From positions 1 through 64,000 of the forward strand of contig NZ_AOLQ01000009.1 of NCBI RefSeq assembly GCF_000337775.1: a stretch of DNA of 64,000 nucleotides. Direction: 5' to 3'. The notes under the pieces are model-generated. The model made no database searches, was not told the origin of the DNA, and worked only from the letters and a program-made list of their open reading frames with translations. This DNA is from Haloarcula vallismortis ATCC 29715. Lineage in GTDB: Archaea; Halobacteriota; Halobacteria; Halobacteriales; Haloarculaceae. The position numbers and the translations under genes are program-made. Every line of letters begins with the position of its first letter. The stretch's first letter is position 1. Below, piece after piece: positions 50,171 through 61,839 of the stretch.

Positions 50171-50596
50171 ATGTCGTCGGTTCCGTTCCACTACGTCGAC
50201 CTTCGGACCTTCTGTTACGCGACAGAGGACGACAAACGTGTCAAGCAAGCGCTCCGGGCGTTTCTCCCGGAGGATTACCCTGTCGAGCGCGCCAAAAGCG
50301 AGGGGCACTACGGTGACCGCATTATCGTCCTCTCGGCTCGCGTCGAGAACGCCGACGACATCCGTCACGTGCTCACGCAGGTCGCGTCAGCGCCGGACAT
50401 CGACGCGGTGCGTGCGGAACTGGACGACCGGGTCGACGACAACTGCTCGTTCTTTCTCACCTTCGACAAACAGGCCGCGTTCGGCGGGGATGTCGAGCGC
50501 GGCGACGGCATTACGCTCCGGGCGAAAGTCGAGGCCTATCCCGCAAAGCGGGAGAAGGCCGTCGAAAACGCCCGCGAACTCTTAGAGGAGTTGTGA
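50171..50596 (+). CDS. Archaeal RNA-binding protein, exosome-associated family (COG1325-like)
   Basis: A 141-residue protein with the pattern of the archaeal RNA-binding domain family often annotated as an exosome subunit: HYVDLRTFCYATEDDKRVKQALRAFLP, then RIIVLSARVENADDIRHVL and DNCSFFLTFDKQAAFGG. It lies directly before the two RNase P protein genes, the same order as in many archaea. The next gene's ATG overlaps its stop (TGATG). RNA target unknown. Confidence 0.82.
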   Translation: MSSVPFHYVDLRTFCYATEDDKRVKQALRAFLPEDYPVERAKSEGHYGDRIIVLSARVENADDIRHVLTQVASAPDIDAVRAELDDRVDDNCSFFLTFDKQAAFGGDVERGDGITLRAKVEAYPAKREKAVENARELLEEL

Positions 50597-51315
50597 TGTA
50601 CGAGGCCGTCTACGCCCATCCCGACGGCGACAGCACCGTCGCCCGGCACGCGCTGACAGCCGCCGACTCGGGCTATGACGGCATCGTCGTCAGGAACCAC
50701 GGCGACGAACAGGCAGAGTACGACGCCGACGCCGTCGCTGAGGAGTACGGGGTCGACGTGGCCGAGGGCGTCGAGGTCCGGGCCGACGACCCCTCGCGGG
50801 CGAGCGGGTTTGTCGGGAACTACCGTAGTGACCGCACGGTCGTCGTCGTCCACGGCGGCGACCGCCGTATCAACCGGTTCGCGGTCGAGCAACCGACCGT
50901 CGACGTACTCGCCCATCCGATGCGTGAGGACGGCGATTTCAACCACGTGCTGGCGAACGCGGCGGCCGACAACGGTGTCCGCGTCGAGTTCGACTTCGGC
51001 CCGGTGCTCCGGGCGTCCGGCGGCAGTCGCGTCCGGGCTATCAAGGAACTCCGGAAACTCCGGGAACTGGTCGAGAATGCGGGCGCGCCGTTTGTCATCT
51101 CGGCGTCGCCGACTAATCATCTCCAGATTCGCGCACCGCGGGATATCGCTGCAGTCGGGGAGACCGTCGGCTTCGACGCCGACACCGTCCGCGAGGGACT
51201 GGCAGAGTGGGGCCGCGTCGTGGAGCGCAACCGCGAACGCCAGAGCGACGCCGTTATCGAACCGGGCGTTCGGTTGGAGGACGGCACAGGCGAAGTCAGT
51301 GATAACGGGGAGTAG
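50596..51315 (+). CDS. rnp3: RNase P protein component 3 (Rpp30 homolog)
   Basis: A 239-residue TIM-barrel-like PHP-superfamily protein, a subunit of the tRNA 5'-processing ribonucleoprotein RNase P. Family blocks include YEAVYAHPDGDSTVARHALTAA, VVVVHGGDRRINRFAVEQPTVDVLAHP, and FDFGPVLRASGGSRVRAIKELRKLRELV. Start overlaps the preceding stop. Its partner Rnp2 follows. Confidence 0.93.
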   Translation: MYEAVYAHPDGDSTVARHALTAADSGYDGIVVRNHGDEQAEYDADAVAEEYGVDVAEGVEVRADDPSRASGFVGNYRSDRTVVVVHGGDRRINRFAVEQPTVDVLAHPMREDGDFNHVLANAAADNGVRVEFDFGPVLRASGGSRVRAIKELRKLRELVENAGAPFVISASPTNHLQIRAPRDIAAVGETVGFDADTVREGLAEWGRVVERNRERQSDAVIEPGVRLEDGTGEVSDNGE

Positions 51316-51396
51316 CTACGCCATCGATCTGCTGACCACAAAGACTGCCAGTAGCCACACCACACCGCTCATTGTCCTTCGCGCCAACACTCACGC

Positions 51397-51882
51397 ATGA
51401 AACACCTCCCGAAGCACCTCCGCCCCCGATGGCGCTATCTCGCCGTCGACATCGAGACGTGGCCGAACGCCTCCTTCGGCCGCCGGGCGTTCCAGCGCGA
51501 GGTGTGGTACGCCGCCCAGAACCTGCTTGGCGACACCGGCAGCGCCGAGACGGATATGACCGTCCTCCAGTTCCACGACTACGACGGCACGGCCGAAGCC
51601 ATCGTCCGAACGCGACGCGGTCAGACGGACTCAGCACGTGCGGCGCTGGCCTGCATTGACAGCGTCGATGACGACGAGATTCGGGTCCGTGTCCGGGGGA
51701 TTAGCGGCACTGTGCGTGCCTGTGAAGAAAAGTATATACGCGGGCCGCCGGAAGCCACTGAACAGAGACACGTCGTGTTCGAGAACGCAGACCGGAGCGC
51801 TGCTGTTCGGCCGCCGCGCTACGATGTCGAAGCGGCCTCCGACGGTGCGTTTGTCGGCGCGACAGCACTCGATTTCCGATAA
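51397..51882 (+). CDS. rnp2: RNase P protein component 2 (Pop5 homolog)
   Basis: A 161-residue protein of the Pop5/Rpp14 fold (MKHLPKHLRPRWRYLAVDIE, then FGRRAFQREVWYAAQNLLG). It pairs with Rnp3 to activate the RNase P RNA. The C-terminal ~45 residues extend past the usual end and carry psmA-proximal sequence. An internal AGTATATACGC (51729-51739) looks like a TATA box and could give a separate promoter for psmA. It ends two bases before psmA. Confidence 0.92.
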   Translation: MKHLPKHLRPRWRYLAVDIETWPNASFGRRAFQREVWYAAQNLLGDTGSAETDMTVLQFHDYDGTAEAIVRTRRGQTDSARAALACIDSVDDDEIRVRVRGISGTVRACEEKYIRGPPEATEQRHVVFENADRSAAVRPPRYDVEAASDGAFVGATALDFR

Positions 51883-51884
51883 CT

Positions 51885-52661
51885 ATGCAGGGACAAAATC
51901 AACAGCAGGCCTACGACCGCGGGATCACTATCTTCTCGCCGGACGGACGCCTCTACCAGGTCGAGTACGCCCGCGAAGCGGTCAAACGCGGCACAGCAAG
52001 CATCGGCGTCAGAACGAGCGACGGCGTCGTTCTCGCCGTGGACAAGCGCATCCGGTCGCCGCTGATGGAGCGCTCCTCGGTCGAGAAGATACACAAGGCC
52101 GACGACCACATCGGTATCGCCTCGGCCGGTCACGTCGCCGACGCCCGACAGCTCATCGACTTCGCCCGTCGACAGGCGCAGGTGAACCAGCTACGCTACG
52201 GCGAGCCGGTCGGTGTCGAGACGCTCACCAAGGAAATCACCGACTACATCCAGCAGTACACGCAGGTCGGCGGTGCGCGCCCGTTCGGCGTCGCGCTCAT
52301 CATCGGCGGCATCGTCAACGGCGAGCCGCGCCTGTTCGAGACCGACCCCTCCGGGACGCCCTACGAGTGGAAGGCCCTCGCTGTCGGGGCCGACCGTGGC
52401 GATATCCGGGACTACCTCGAAGAGCATTACGACGAAGGGATGGACCTCGACGACGGCGTCGACCTCGCGCTGGCCGCCCTCGCGTCGGTCAACGACGACG
52501 AACTCTCCCCGGAAGGTATCGGCGTGGCCACGGTCGACGTCGAAACGGAGACGTTCGGCCAGCTGACCGACGAGGAGAAGGAGGCTCACCTCGCGGAGGC
52601 TGACCTGCTTGATACCGGTGAAGACGCGGACGACGAAGGCGAAGACGCCACCGAAGAGTAA
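51885..52661 (+). CDS. psmA: 20S proteasome alpha subunit
   Basis: A 258-residue subunit of the proteasome outer rings. The alpha signature YDRGITIFSPDGRLYQVEYAREAVKRGTASIG is intact, with the N-terminal gate residues. The C-terminal ~25 residues are an acidic halophilic tail (DTGEDADDEGEDATEE). Haloarchaea usually encode two alpha subunits; only this one is here. The gene follows rnp2 by two bases and precedes SBDS, the usual archaeal order. Confidence 0.97.
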   Translation: MQGQNQQQAYDRGITIFSPDGRLYQVEYAREAVKRGTASIGVRTSDGVVLAVDKRIRSPLMERSSVEKIHKADDHIGIASAGHVADARQLIDFARRQAQVNQLRYGEPVGVETLTKEITDYIQQYTQVGGARPFGVALIIGGIVNGEPRLFETDPSGTPYEWKALAVGADRGDIRDYLEEHYDEGMDLDDGVDLALAALASVNDDELSPEGIGVATVDVETETFGQLTDEEKEAHLAEADLLDTGEDADDEGEDATEE

Positions 52662-52743
52662 CGCTTCCGACGGCCCTCGCGGGCGATTGGACTTTCTCCG
52701 TCACGCAGTAAGGCCTTTAACTGGTCCACTGCTACCGACGGGT

Positions 52744-53472
52744 ATGATATCGCTTGACGAGGCGGTGACGGCGCGCCTCGAATCCCACGGTCAGCGGTTC
52801 GAGGTACTGGTGGATCCGGACGCTGCGCTAGCGATAAAGCGCGATGACTTCGACGGTGACCTCGAAGACGTTATCGCAGCGGAGGACGTGTTCGAGGACG
52901 CCTCGCGGGGGGACCGCCCGCCCGAGAACATGCTCGAAGAGGTGTTTGACACCACCGAGCCGATGGCTATCATCCCCGAGGTCATCAAGCGGGGAGGGAT
53001 TCAGATCACGGCCGACCAGCGCCGCGAGATGCAGGAACAAAAGCACAAACAGCTCATCCAGCGGATCACCCGCAACGCGGTCAACCCGCAGATGGACGAC
53101 GCGCCACACCCGCCGGAGCGCATCGAATCCGCGCTCGAAGAGACTGATTTCAGGGTTGATCCGATGGAGCCGGTCGAGGCACAGGTCGATGACGCTCTCG
53201 ATGCACTCCGGCCAGTCATTCCAATCCGGTTCGACGAAGTCACTGTCGCCGTACAGGTCCCCGCTGACTACGCCGGGAGTGCTCAGGCACAGATACGGCA
53301 GTTCGGCGACCTCGAACGTGAGGAGTGGCAGTCCGACGGTTCGTGGGTCGGCGTTATGACGTTCCCTGCCGGTCTGCAAAACGACTTCTACGACGTGGTG
53401 AACGAACACACGAGCGGCGAGGCAGAAACACAGATCATCAAAGACGAAGACGACATCAGTACGCGCGGCTGA
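52744..53472 (+). CDS. Ribosome maturation protein SBDS
   Basis: A 242-residue three-domain protein: N-terminal FYSH domain (ISLDEAVTARLESHGQRFEVLVDPDAAL), a helical middle domain with ITADQRREMQEQKHKQLIQRITRNAVNPQ, and a ferredoxin-like C-terminus. It releases the anti-association factor aIF6 from the 50S subunit. ATG 52744 follows a TTTAA element by ~30 nt, so it has its own leaderless promoter though it lies close after psmA. The open frame from 52609 is not used. Confidence 0.95.
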   Translation: MISLDEAVTARLESHGQRFEVLVDPDAALAIKRDDFDGDLEDVIAAEDVFEDASRGDRPPENMLEEVFDTTEPMAIIPEVIKRGGIQITADQRREMQEQKHKQLIQRITRNAVNPQMDDAPHPPERIESALEETDFRVDPMEPVEAQVDDALDALRPVIPIRFDEVTVAVQVPADYAGSAQAQIRQFGDLEREEWQSDGSWVGVMTFPAGLQNDFYDVVNEHTSGEAETQIIKDEDDISTRG

Positions 53473-53487
53473 CGCCGCGGCGTCGCG

Positions 53488-53835
53488 TTACCCCTTCTTG
53501 AAGCCGACGAGAAAGCCGGCGGTGAAACCGGCGCTGACCGGTAGGGCAGAGAGCAGCGAGGTGACCCACGACGGCGGTTGTGTCGCTGCCGCATTCCCGG
53601 CGCTGCCAGTCGCGTTCTGTGCGGTCCCACCTATCGCGTCCCAGTTCACCTCGAGAATCCCGCGTGTCTCGAGGAACTTGAACAGCGCTAGCTCAATGCC
53701 GACGATGACGGCGATGAGCTTTGCGACCTTCTTGGCAGCGAATCCGATGATGCCACCGATAAGGCCGCCGCCACCGAATTCGAGGCCCATCTGCTGGAGG
53801 CCCAACCCATCTAGTTGGAGTACGAACTCATCCAT
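53488..53835 (-). CDS. FUN14-family membrane protein
   Basis: A 115-residue protein with a Gly-rich N-terminal helix (GGGGLIGGIIGFAAKKVAKLIAVIVGIELALFKFL), a short linker and a C-terminal helix ending GFTAGFLVGFKKG, matching the FUN14 domain. Eukaryotic FUN14 acts in mitochondria, while the archaeal role is unknown. A minus-strand TATA box (TTTATAAG, about 53857-53864) is ~25 nt from the start. Converges with SBDS 15 bases away. Confidence 0.85.
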   Translation of the reverse strand: MDEFVLQLDGLGLQQMGLEFGGGGLIGGIIGFAAKKVAKLIAVIVGIELALFKFLETRGILEVNWDAIGGTAQNATGSAGNAAATQPPSWVTSLLSALPVSAGFTAGFLVGFKKG

Positions 53836-56229
<2,394 letters not shown>

Positions 56230-56377
56230 GCCGGATTGCACGCCACCGCCTCGGTGGCTGTACCCGACTATCGCAAGCGCTCCCATCGCAGCAAGCGACC
56301 CCTGTTACCCCGCGGAATCTGCCGTTTTGCCGCCGAACCACTGGTTCACTGGACGTTGCTGTGAACCGCCCGGGGGG

Positions 56378-56385
56378 TTAAATAA
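56378..56385 (+). promoter_or_regulatory. TATA box of hflX
   Basis: TTAAATAA lies ~28 nt before the GTG at 56410, supporting that GTG as the start of a leaderless mRNA. Confidence 0.55.
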
Positions 56386-56409
56386 TCGGACACCGTATCT
56401 CCGTAACGA

Positions 56410-57720
56410 GTGACGGCGACACACACCACCGAACGAGCGGTCATCGCGAAGCGCGTCGACAGTGGCACCGCCGACACCGAAGAGATCCGGGACCTCGCCC
56501 GGGCTGCCGGGTACGATGTCGTCGGTGAGGTGACGCAGACCAGAACGGAGGACCCAGCGTACCACCTCGGCGAGGGGAAAGTAACACGGCTGAGCAACGT
56601 GGTCGCCCGTGAAGGGGCCGCCGCCGTTATTTTCGACAATCAGCTCGGTCCGTACCAGACATACAACATCGGGAACCAACTCCCCGAACGGGTTCGCGTC
56701 ATCGACCGCTTCCGGCTCATCCTCGAAATCTTCGGCCAACGGGCCCAGACACGGAAGGCTCAGCTACAGGTCGAACTCGCGGAGCTGCGCTATGAACTCC
56801 CGCGCGCCGAGGCCAAGGCGAGCTTAGCCAAACGCGACGAGCGCCCGGGGTTCATGGGTCTGGGCGAGTACGACGAGTCCCGCGAAGAGGACATCAAAAA
56901 GCAGATTGCCAACATCCGGGACGAACTGGAATCCATCGAGGAGACCGAGCGACACCGCCGGGAACAGCGCCGGGAGTCCGGGTTTGACCTCGTCGCGCTG
57001 GCCGGCTACACCAACGCCGGGAAGTCGACGCTTCTGCGCCGCCTCGCCGACGACCTCGAGGTGGACGAAAACGACGACCTACACCCCGACCTCGACACCA
57101 CGGCCGAGAGCGAGGACCGTCTGTTCACGACGCTCGGGACGACCACGCGCCGCGCTGCGGTCGGCAAGCGCGAGGTGCTGGTCACGGACACCGTCGGATT
57201 TATTCAGGACCTGCCACACTGGCTCGTCGAATCGTTCAAGTCCACGCTCGGGTCGGTGTACCACGCCGACCTCGTCTTGCTCGTCGTCGACGTCTCCGAG
57301 TCGGTCGAGGAGATCCGGGAGAAGCTGGTGACGAGCCACGACACGCTGTACGAGCGCAACGAGGCGCCAATCGTCACCGTCCTCAACAAGACCGACATGG
57401 TCGACGACGAGGAGGTCCGGCGCAAGCGAGACGCGCTCTCGTCGCTGGCACCGAACCCTGTCGCCGTCAGCGCCAAGCAGGGGCTCAACATCGACGACCT
57501 GGCGGACCGCATCGACCACGAGCTACCGGACTACGAACGCGAACGGCTCGTGCTCCCGATGACCGACGAGACGATGAGTCTCGTCTCGTGGATTCACGAC
57601 CACGCCAGCGTCGAGACGGTCGATTACGGCGACCAGGTGGTCATCGAGTTCGAGGCGCGGCCGGCCATCATCGAACAGTCCCGGGCGAAAGCTGGGGACC
57701 TGGTCGGTGCATCAGCCTGA
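56410..57720 (+). CDS. hflX: HflX GTPase (ribosome-associated)
   Basis: A 436-residue GTPase that splits or rescues ribosomes. The N-terminal HflX domain is visible (~1-165, TRTEDPAYHLGEGKVTRLSNVV, DRFRLILEIFGQRAQTRKAQLQVELAEL). The G domain has G1 GYTNAGKSTLL, G3 DTVGFIQDLPHWLVESF and G4 NKTD. A GTG start is supported by TATA spacing. The C-terminal domain ends at the gene end without extra modules. Confidence 0.96.
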   Translation: MTATHTTERAVIAKRVDSGTADTEEIRDLARAAGYDVVGEVTQTRTEDPAYHLGEGKVTRLSNVVAREGAAAVIFDNQLGPYQTYNIGNQLPERVRVIDRFRLILEIFGQRAQTRKAQLQVELAELRYELPRAEAKASLAKRDERPGFMGLGEYDESREEDIKKQIANIRDELESIEETERHRREQRRESGFDLVALAGYTNAGKSTLLRRLADDLEVDENDDLHPDLDTTAESEDRLFTTLGTTTRRAAVGKREVLVTDTVGFIQDLPHWLVESFKSTLGSVYHADLVLLVVDVSESVEEIREKLVTSHDTLYERNEAPIVTVLNKTDMVDDEEVRRKRDALSSLAPNPVAVSAKQGLNIDDLADRIDHELPDYERERLVLPMTDETMSLVSWIHDHASVETVDYGDQVVIEFEARPAIIEQSRAKAGDLVGASA

Positions 57721-57729
57721 CTACGGACG

Positions 57730-59172
57730 CTACTGTTCTGCCTCTCGCTGCCACAGGACGCTCGGTATCTCGTCTAGCAGGTCTGTCGCGACCAGTCCGT
57801 AGCCGCGCTCGTCGACGACGCGGTCGCCGACGCGGCTGACGGTGTAGGCGGCGATTGCGGCCGCGTCAAGCGGGTCCTGAACACTGGCAAGCGCGCCCGT
57901 CACGCCCGCGAGCACGTCGCCGGTTCCGCCGACCGTCATCCCCGGATTGCCCGTCCGGCCGACGCGGGTCCGCTCGCCGTCGGAGACGATGTCGTAGGGG
58001 CCTTTCACCAGCAGCGTCTGGCCGATCTCCGATGCGAACGATTCTACGAGGCCCATCCGCTCCCGCCAGTCCTCGGATGTCTCACCACCCATACCGAGAA
58101 GTTCGCCCTGATGTGGCGTGCAGACGAGTTCGGCGTCAGTTTCGATGTTTGGCACCACCGACAACGCGTCAGCGTCGACAACGGCTGTCCCCTCGAACCC
58201 GGCAAGCAGGTCCCCGACCGCCTCCAAGGTCGCGTCGGCGTCGCCCAGTCCCGGTCCGAGGACGAGCGTGTCGTGTTCCGCCGCCAGTTCGGCCAGACGG
58301 CCGACGTGGGGCGGCGCGAGGTGGTCGCCGTCGAACGGTCTGAGGATGAGGTTCTCGCTGTAGGACTGGATCTCCCGTGCCACGACGGCCGGACAGGCGA
58401 CACGGACGAGGTCGGCCCCGCCTCTGAGCGCGGCCTGAGCCGTGAGCGCCGGCGCACCGGTGTACGGGCCGCCGCCGACGACCAGCACCTCGCCGTTGTC
58501 GCCCTTGTGGCTCGCGGGGTCCCGTTCGAGGCGAGTGAGGTCGCCCCGCTCGACGAACAACTCCGCCGCGTCGGGGATGCCGATGTCGGCGACGGTGACC
58601 GGCACATCGAGGTCCGGCAGGCCGGGCTTGCTGTCGTGAAACGTGACGACGTGGTCGGCGTCGACGGCGTTGTCGGCCAGCCGTCCCGTTTCAGCGTCGA
58701 GGCCGGACGGGACATCCACAGAAAGAACGGTCGCGTCGCTCTCGTTCATCGCCTCGGCGGCCGTCGCCTCCGGTTCTCGGAGATCGCCGGCGATACCCGT
58801 GCCAAGCATCGCGTCGATGACCACGTCGGGACTCCCGAGGTCGAACGCCGTGGAGTCTGTGACCGTTTCCGTCGGATATTCAGCGTGCTTGAGAGCGTCC
58901 CAGTTCTCCCGGGCAATCGTCGTCGAGATAGCACCCGGACGGCCCAACAGGAGGACGCGGAGGTCGTAGTCGTCGAGAAAGCGGGCGGCGACGAGCGCGT
59001 CCCCGCCGTTGTTTCCCCGTCCGGCGACGATGGTGACCTGATCGCCGGGGTCAGCGATGGTACGGACCGCCTGTGCGATGGCGTGACCGGACGACTCCAT
59101 CAACTGTTTGCGCGGGACGCCGAGCGCGGCGGCGTTCTCGTCGACCACTCCCATTTCGGAGCCGGTGAGCAT
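57730..59172 (-). CDS. nnr: Bifunctional NAD(P)H-hydrate epimerase / ADP-dependent dehydratase
   Basis: A 480-residue fusion that repairs damaged NAD(P)H hydrate. The N-terminal epimerase (YjeF_N) has QLMESSGHAIAQAV and AGRGNNGGDALVAARFL. The C-terminal dehydratase (ribokinase-like) has GDNGEVLVVGGGPYTGAP, LGPGLGDADATLEAV, VVDADALSVVPN and GNPGMTVGGTGDVLAGVTGAL. ATG 59172 begins the domain; the longer open frame to 59457 is an antisense-type Ser/Arg-rich run over the acylphosphatase gene. Same strand as the acylphosphatase and glycosylase genes. Confidence 0.95.
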   Translation of the reverse strand: MLTGSEMGVVDENAAALGVPRKQLMESSGHAIAQAVRTIADPGDQVTIVAGRGNNGGDALVAARFLDDYDLRVLLLGRPGAISTTIARENWDALKHAEYPTETVTDSTAFDLGSPDVVIDAMLGTGIAGDLREPEATAAEAMNESDATVLSVDVPSGLDAETGRLADNAVDADHVVTFHDSKPGLPDLDVPVTVADIGIPDAAELFVERGDLTRLERDPASHKGDNGEVLVVGGGPYTGAPALTAQAALRGGADLVRVACPAVVAREIQSYSENLILRPFDGDHLAPPHVGRLAELAAEHDTLVLGPGLGDADATLEAVGDLLAGFEGTAVVDADALSVVPNIETDAELVCTPHQGELLGMGGETSEDWRERMGLVESFASEIGQTLLVKGPYDIVSDGERTRVGRTGNPGMTVGGTGDVLAGVTGALASVQDPLDAAAIAAYTVSRVGDRVVDERGYGLVATDLLDEIPSVLWQREAEQ

Positions 59173-59218
59173 AGCCGCGGGTTCGCCCGCCAGTGAAGTA
59201 ACTCTACGGGACGGCGGC

Positions 59219-59494
59219 CTACCAGCGGACCTCGAAACCGTCGATGTCCTCTGGCTCCTCGTACTCGACTTCCACGTCGGTGACGTCCGCCCGTTCGCTC
59301 CCGTCGTGGCAGAAATCAACCATCGCGTCCACGTCGGCTTCCGGGCCTTCGAACACCGCCTCGACGCGGCCGCCGTCGAGGTTGCGGACCCAGCCGTCGA
59401 CACCCTGGTCCTGTGCGCGCTCCCGCGTGGTCGCTCTGTAGTAGACGCCCTGAACACGACCGGAGACGAACACGTGTGCTCGCGTGCGAGCCAT
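59219..59494 (-). CDS. acyP: Acylphosphatase
   Basis: A 91-residue enzyme hydrolysing carboxyl-phosphate bonds such as acetyl phosphate. The signature VFVSGRVQGVYYRATTRERAQ contains the catalytic Arg, and GWVRNLDGGRVEAVFEG contains the catalytic Asn. Length is typical. ATG 59494 is used; an upstream frame to 59551 overlaps the neighbouring gene stop. Confidence 0.93.
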   Translation of the reverse strand: MARTRAHVFVSGRVQGVYYRATTRERAQDQGVDGWVRNLDGGRVEAVFEGPEADVDAMVDFCHDGSERADVTDVEVEYEEPEDIDGFEVRW

Positions 59495-59547
59495 AGCCGA
59501 GGGTTTGCCGGCGGACTCCGTTATACTGTCGCCTTCCGTGCCGCGTC

Positions 59548-60456
59548 TCACTCCTCGTTACTGCCCGTTCGGAGGTAATGGAACAGATACGTCTGCGTGT
59601 AGCCGGCGTACTCCCCACCCAGTGCGGCCCGGATGGCCCGCGACGTGTCAGCGTAGTTCCCCCGCTCACACTCCGGGTAATACTCCTCGATGGTCGTCCG
59701 AATCCAGGTGTCGAGCGGGACCGCTTCGAGGTAGTCAAGCGAGAACAATAACACGCAGTCAGCGACCTTGTCTCCGACGCCAACGAAGCGGGTGAGGGAC
59801 TCTCTGGCGTCTTCGTAGTCGAGACCGACGGCTTCCTCGGGGTCGGCCTCTCCCGCTGCAACCATCTCCGCGGTACGCTGGACGTATGGTGCGCGATAGC
59901 CCAGTCCGAGGTCTCTGAGTCGCCCTTCAGTCGTTTCGGCCAGCGCCGCTGGCGTCGGATAGGCGTTGTACGTCCGCCCGCCACACTCGATCTCCTCGCC
60001 GAACGCGTCGCGGAGCGCCTGCTGCATACTGTGAATCCTGGCCACGCGCATCTGGGCTGAGCAGATGAACGAAATGAGGGATCCAAACGGGGGGTCCTGT
60101 ACCAGTCGCATCCCCCAGAACGTATCGTATGCCGACTGAACTACGTCGTCGTCCGGTGCCGTCGCCCGAATTGCGCCGAGATCGTCGTCAAGCCGAAGGA
60201 GTCGTCTGAGGTCCGTCTCGGCGTCGACTGTCGATTCCCATTCGAGAACCCCATCTCGCTGCCGGACACGGATGACCGCTGGTGACCCGTTTCGCTGGAC
60301 CGTCGTCCAGTACCACGCGCCGCCGCCGGTCGCTCCGTCGCGCTGGTACATGTCGCCGTCGTCTCGGTTCCAGAGGTAGGACTGCCCGCTCTCGACAGTT
60401 GCCTGCAAATCGATACCGCCGGCCAGCGACCCGACATCAATGACGCCCTGTTCCAT
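59548..60456 (-). CDS. ogg: 8-oxoguanine DNA glycosylase/AP lyase (OGG1-type, HhH-GPD)
   Basis: A 302-residue DNA repair enzyme. The N-terminal OGG-type domain is followed by the HhH-GPD domain: FICSAQMRVARIHSMQQAL, then the hairpin FVGVGDKVADCVLLFSL, which contains the catalytic Lys, and VPLDTWIRTT, which holds the catalytic Asp. It should remove oxidised guanine and nick the strand. ATG 60456 is preferred over an upstream frame to 60657 because the family starts near MEQGVIDVGSLAGGIDL. Confidence 0.9.
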   Translation of the reverse strand: MEQGVIDVGSLAGGIDLQATVESGQSYLWNRDDGDMYQRDGATGGGAWYWTTVQRNGSPAVIRVRQRDGVLEWESTVDAETDLRRLLRLDDDLGAIRATAPDDDVVQSAYDTFWGMRLVQDPPFGSLISFICSAQMRVARIHSMQQALRDAFGEEIECGGRTYNAYPTPAALAETTEGRLRDLGLGYRAPYVQRTAEMVAAGEADPEEAVGLDYEDARESLTRFVGVGDKVADCVLLFSLDYLEAVPLDTWIRTTIEEYYPECERGNYADTSRAIRAALGGEYAGYTQTYLFHYLRTGSNEE

Positions 60457-60705
60457 TGTCCGAGTATACGGGCCCGGAGGTAATGGCGTTACGAGTTCCG
60501 TTCCCAGTGTACTGTCACGCGTTAGTGACCTGTCAACTGAGGGCCCCCCATTCGTGGTTGCGTTTCGCCGTCGTGATGTTTTGGGGTGCCGGTCTGTGTA
60601 TTGCTTGACCGTACGTTCGGTCTTTCTGACTCTTGATATCCGTGGCGTGTGGTACACACTGGTTCAGGGCTAACCTTCATTATATTGGGAAACAAACATA
60701 CTACC

Positions 60706-61179
60706 ATGAATTGCCGAGTTGTTGTCGAGGCCGCAGTCCCAGTGTACGACGTGGCATCTGCGGATGAGGCAGTTCGCATCGCTATCTCGAAAACGGGCGA
60801 GATGCTGAACCCAGACCTCAACTACGTCGAGATCAACATGGGAGACCGGCACTGTCCACACTGTGGTGAGACACTGGAACCCGCATTTCTCGCAGCTGAC
60901 GAGAGCCTCGTCGCACTCGAACTGGAGATGACTGTCTTCAACGTCGAACGGGACGAACACGCCGCCCGAATCGCCCGCAAGGAAATCGGCCAGCGGCTCG
61001 AGAACATCCCGCTCGACGTGCTCGAAATCGAGGAGATTCCGGAAGAATCTGATGAGGCGGCTGAAGACGAGTCTTCGTCCTCGGAGCCGGCAACCGACGC
61101 CGACGACCTGCCATCAGACCAGTCCGGAGACGAATCGGACGACGTTTTACCCGAGTTCGAGGAATTAATCGACGAGTAA
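60706..61179 (+). CDS. UPF0212 (DUF555) family protein with CPxCG zinc-ribbon-like pair
   Basis: A 157-residue archaeal protein. The conserved part (~1-115) has VVVEAAVPVYDVASADEAVRIAISKTGEML, a HCPHCGETLEPAF motif (a single CxxC pair) and FNVERDEHAARIARKEIGQRL. The C-terminal ~45 residues are an acidic Ser/Asp tail. Function of the family is unknown. A TATATT element at about 60680-60686 is ~24 nt from the ATG, so the mRNA is likely leaderless. Confidence 0.9.
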   Translation: MNCRVVVEAAVPVYDVASADEAVRIAISKTGEMLNPDLNYVEINMGDRHCPHCGETLEPAFLAADESLVALELEMTVFNVERDEHAARIARKEIGQRLENIPLDVLEIEEIPEESDEAAEDESSSSEPATDADDLPSDQSGDESDDVLPEFEELIDE

Positions 61180-61318
61180 ATTCGGCCCCCGAGCGATGGG
61201 AGCATTTCCGCGCTACATGCCTGGCGTATTGTAACTCTGATATATCTCCGACAGCGGTTATACGGTCGCTAACCGCAGTGCTCGTCGGGAGAACTGCGTA
61301 GAAGCTACGGGAGAACCG

Positions 61319-61555
61319 TTAGTCCGCGGCGGCAGAAACAGGCTCTTTGGCCTCGTCAGCCATCTCGGAGGCAATACCGTCAGCAATCGCAAAGACAGCG
61401 GCTTTGTGGTCAGTTTTCGACTTGTGAATCGATGTCGGCTTGACACCCAGCTCCTCGTATTCGTCGTGGTCCACTTCTGTCCCGGATTCAGCTTCGTAGT
61501 GGTTCTGTACCTGTGCAAGCAGGCCGTGAAGGTGGATGAGCTCCTGCTTTTTCAT
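61319..61555 (-). CDS. UPF0058 family small protein
   Basis: A 78-residue acidic protein (MKKQELIHLHGLLAQVQNHY, then KPTSIHKSKTDHKAAVFAIADGI), matching the archaeal UPF0058 family, of unknown function. ATG 61555 starts at MKKQEL; a frame start two codons earlier is not used. Confidence 0.88.
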   Translation of the reverse strand: MKKQELIHLHGLLAQVQNHYEAESGTEVDHDEYEELGVKPTSIHKSKTDHKAAVFAIADGIASEMADEAKEPVSAAAD

Positions 61556-61839
61556 AGTCAACCCAAGGTAACAACTCGAAGGTTATAGTACTACTCTGAT
61601 GAGGGTTAACACACGTCTCTGCCAGTAATACGTAATAGTCTATGTATAATTCTTCGATCAGAGTATATTCTAGGAATTTTACACTAAATTTTACCATTTC
61701 TCTAAAGACAATGGCACATGGTAGCAACATTCATGTGTTTGACGACGGCCCGCATCAGGTCGCACACAGTCACCGCAAACGTGCTACGGGGCCGACGGCC
61801 GGCACCCAGAATTATGGGCTGTCTACGCCTCCTTTCAAC
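61556..61839 (+). promoter_or_regulatory. AT-rich upstream region of the VOC gene
   Basis: A 284-base gap with an AT-rich core (about 61610-61700). AATTATGG (about 61810-61817) lies ~27 nt before the chosen VOC start. In-frame ATGs at 61642 and 61711 would extend the VOC protein by 66 or 43 residues of unconserved His/Gly-rich sequence, so a longer form cannot be excluded. No other gene seen. Confidence 0.4.

Noticed and set aside
61642-61839. 66-residue N-terminal extension of the VOC protein
   Set aside because: The extension lies in AT-rich promoter-like DNA and has no VOC motif; the module begins a few residues after ATG 61840. A start at 61711 remains possible.
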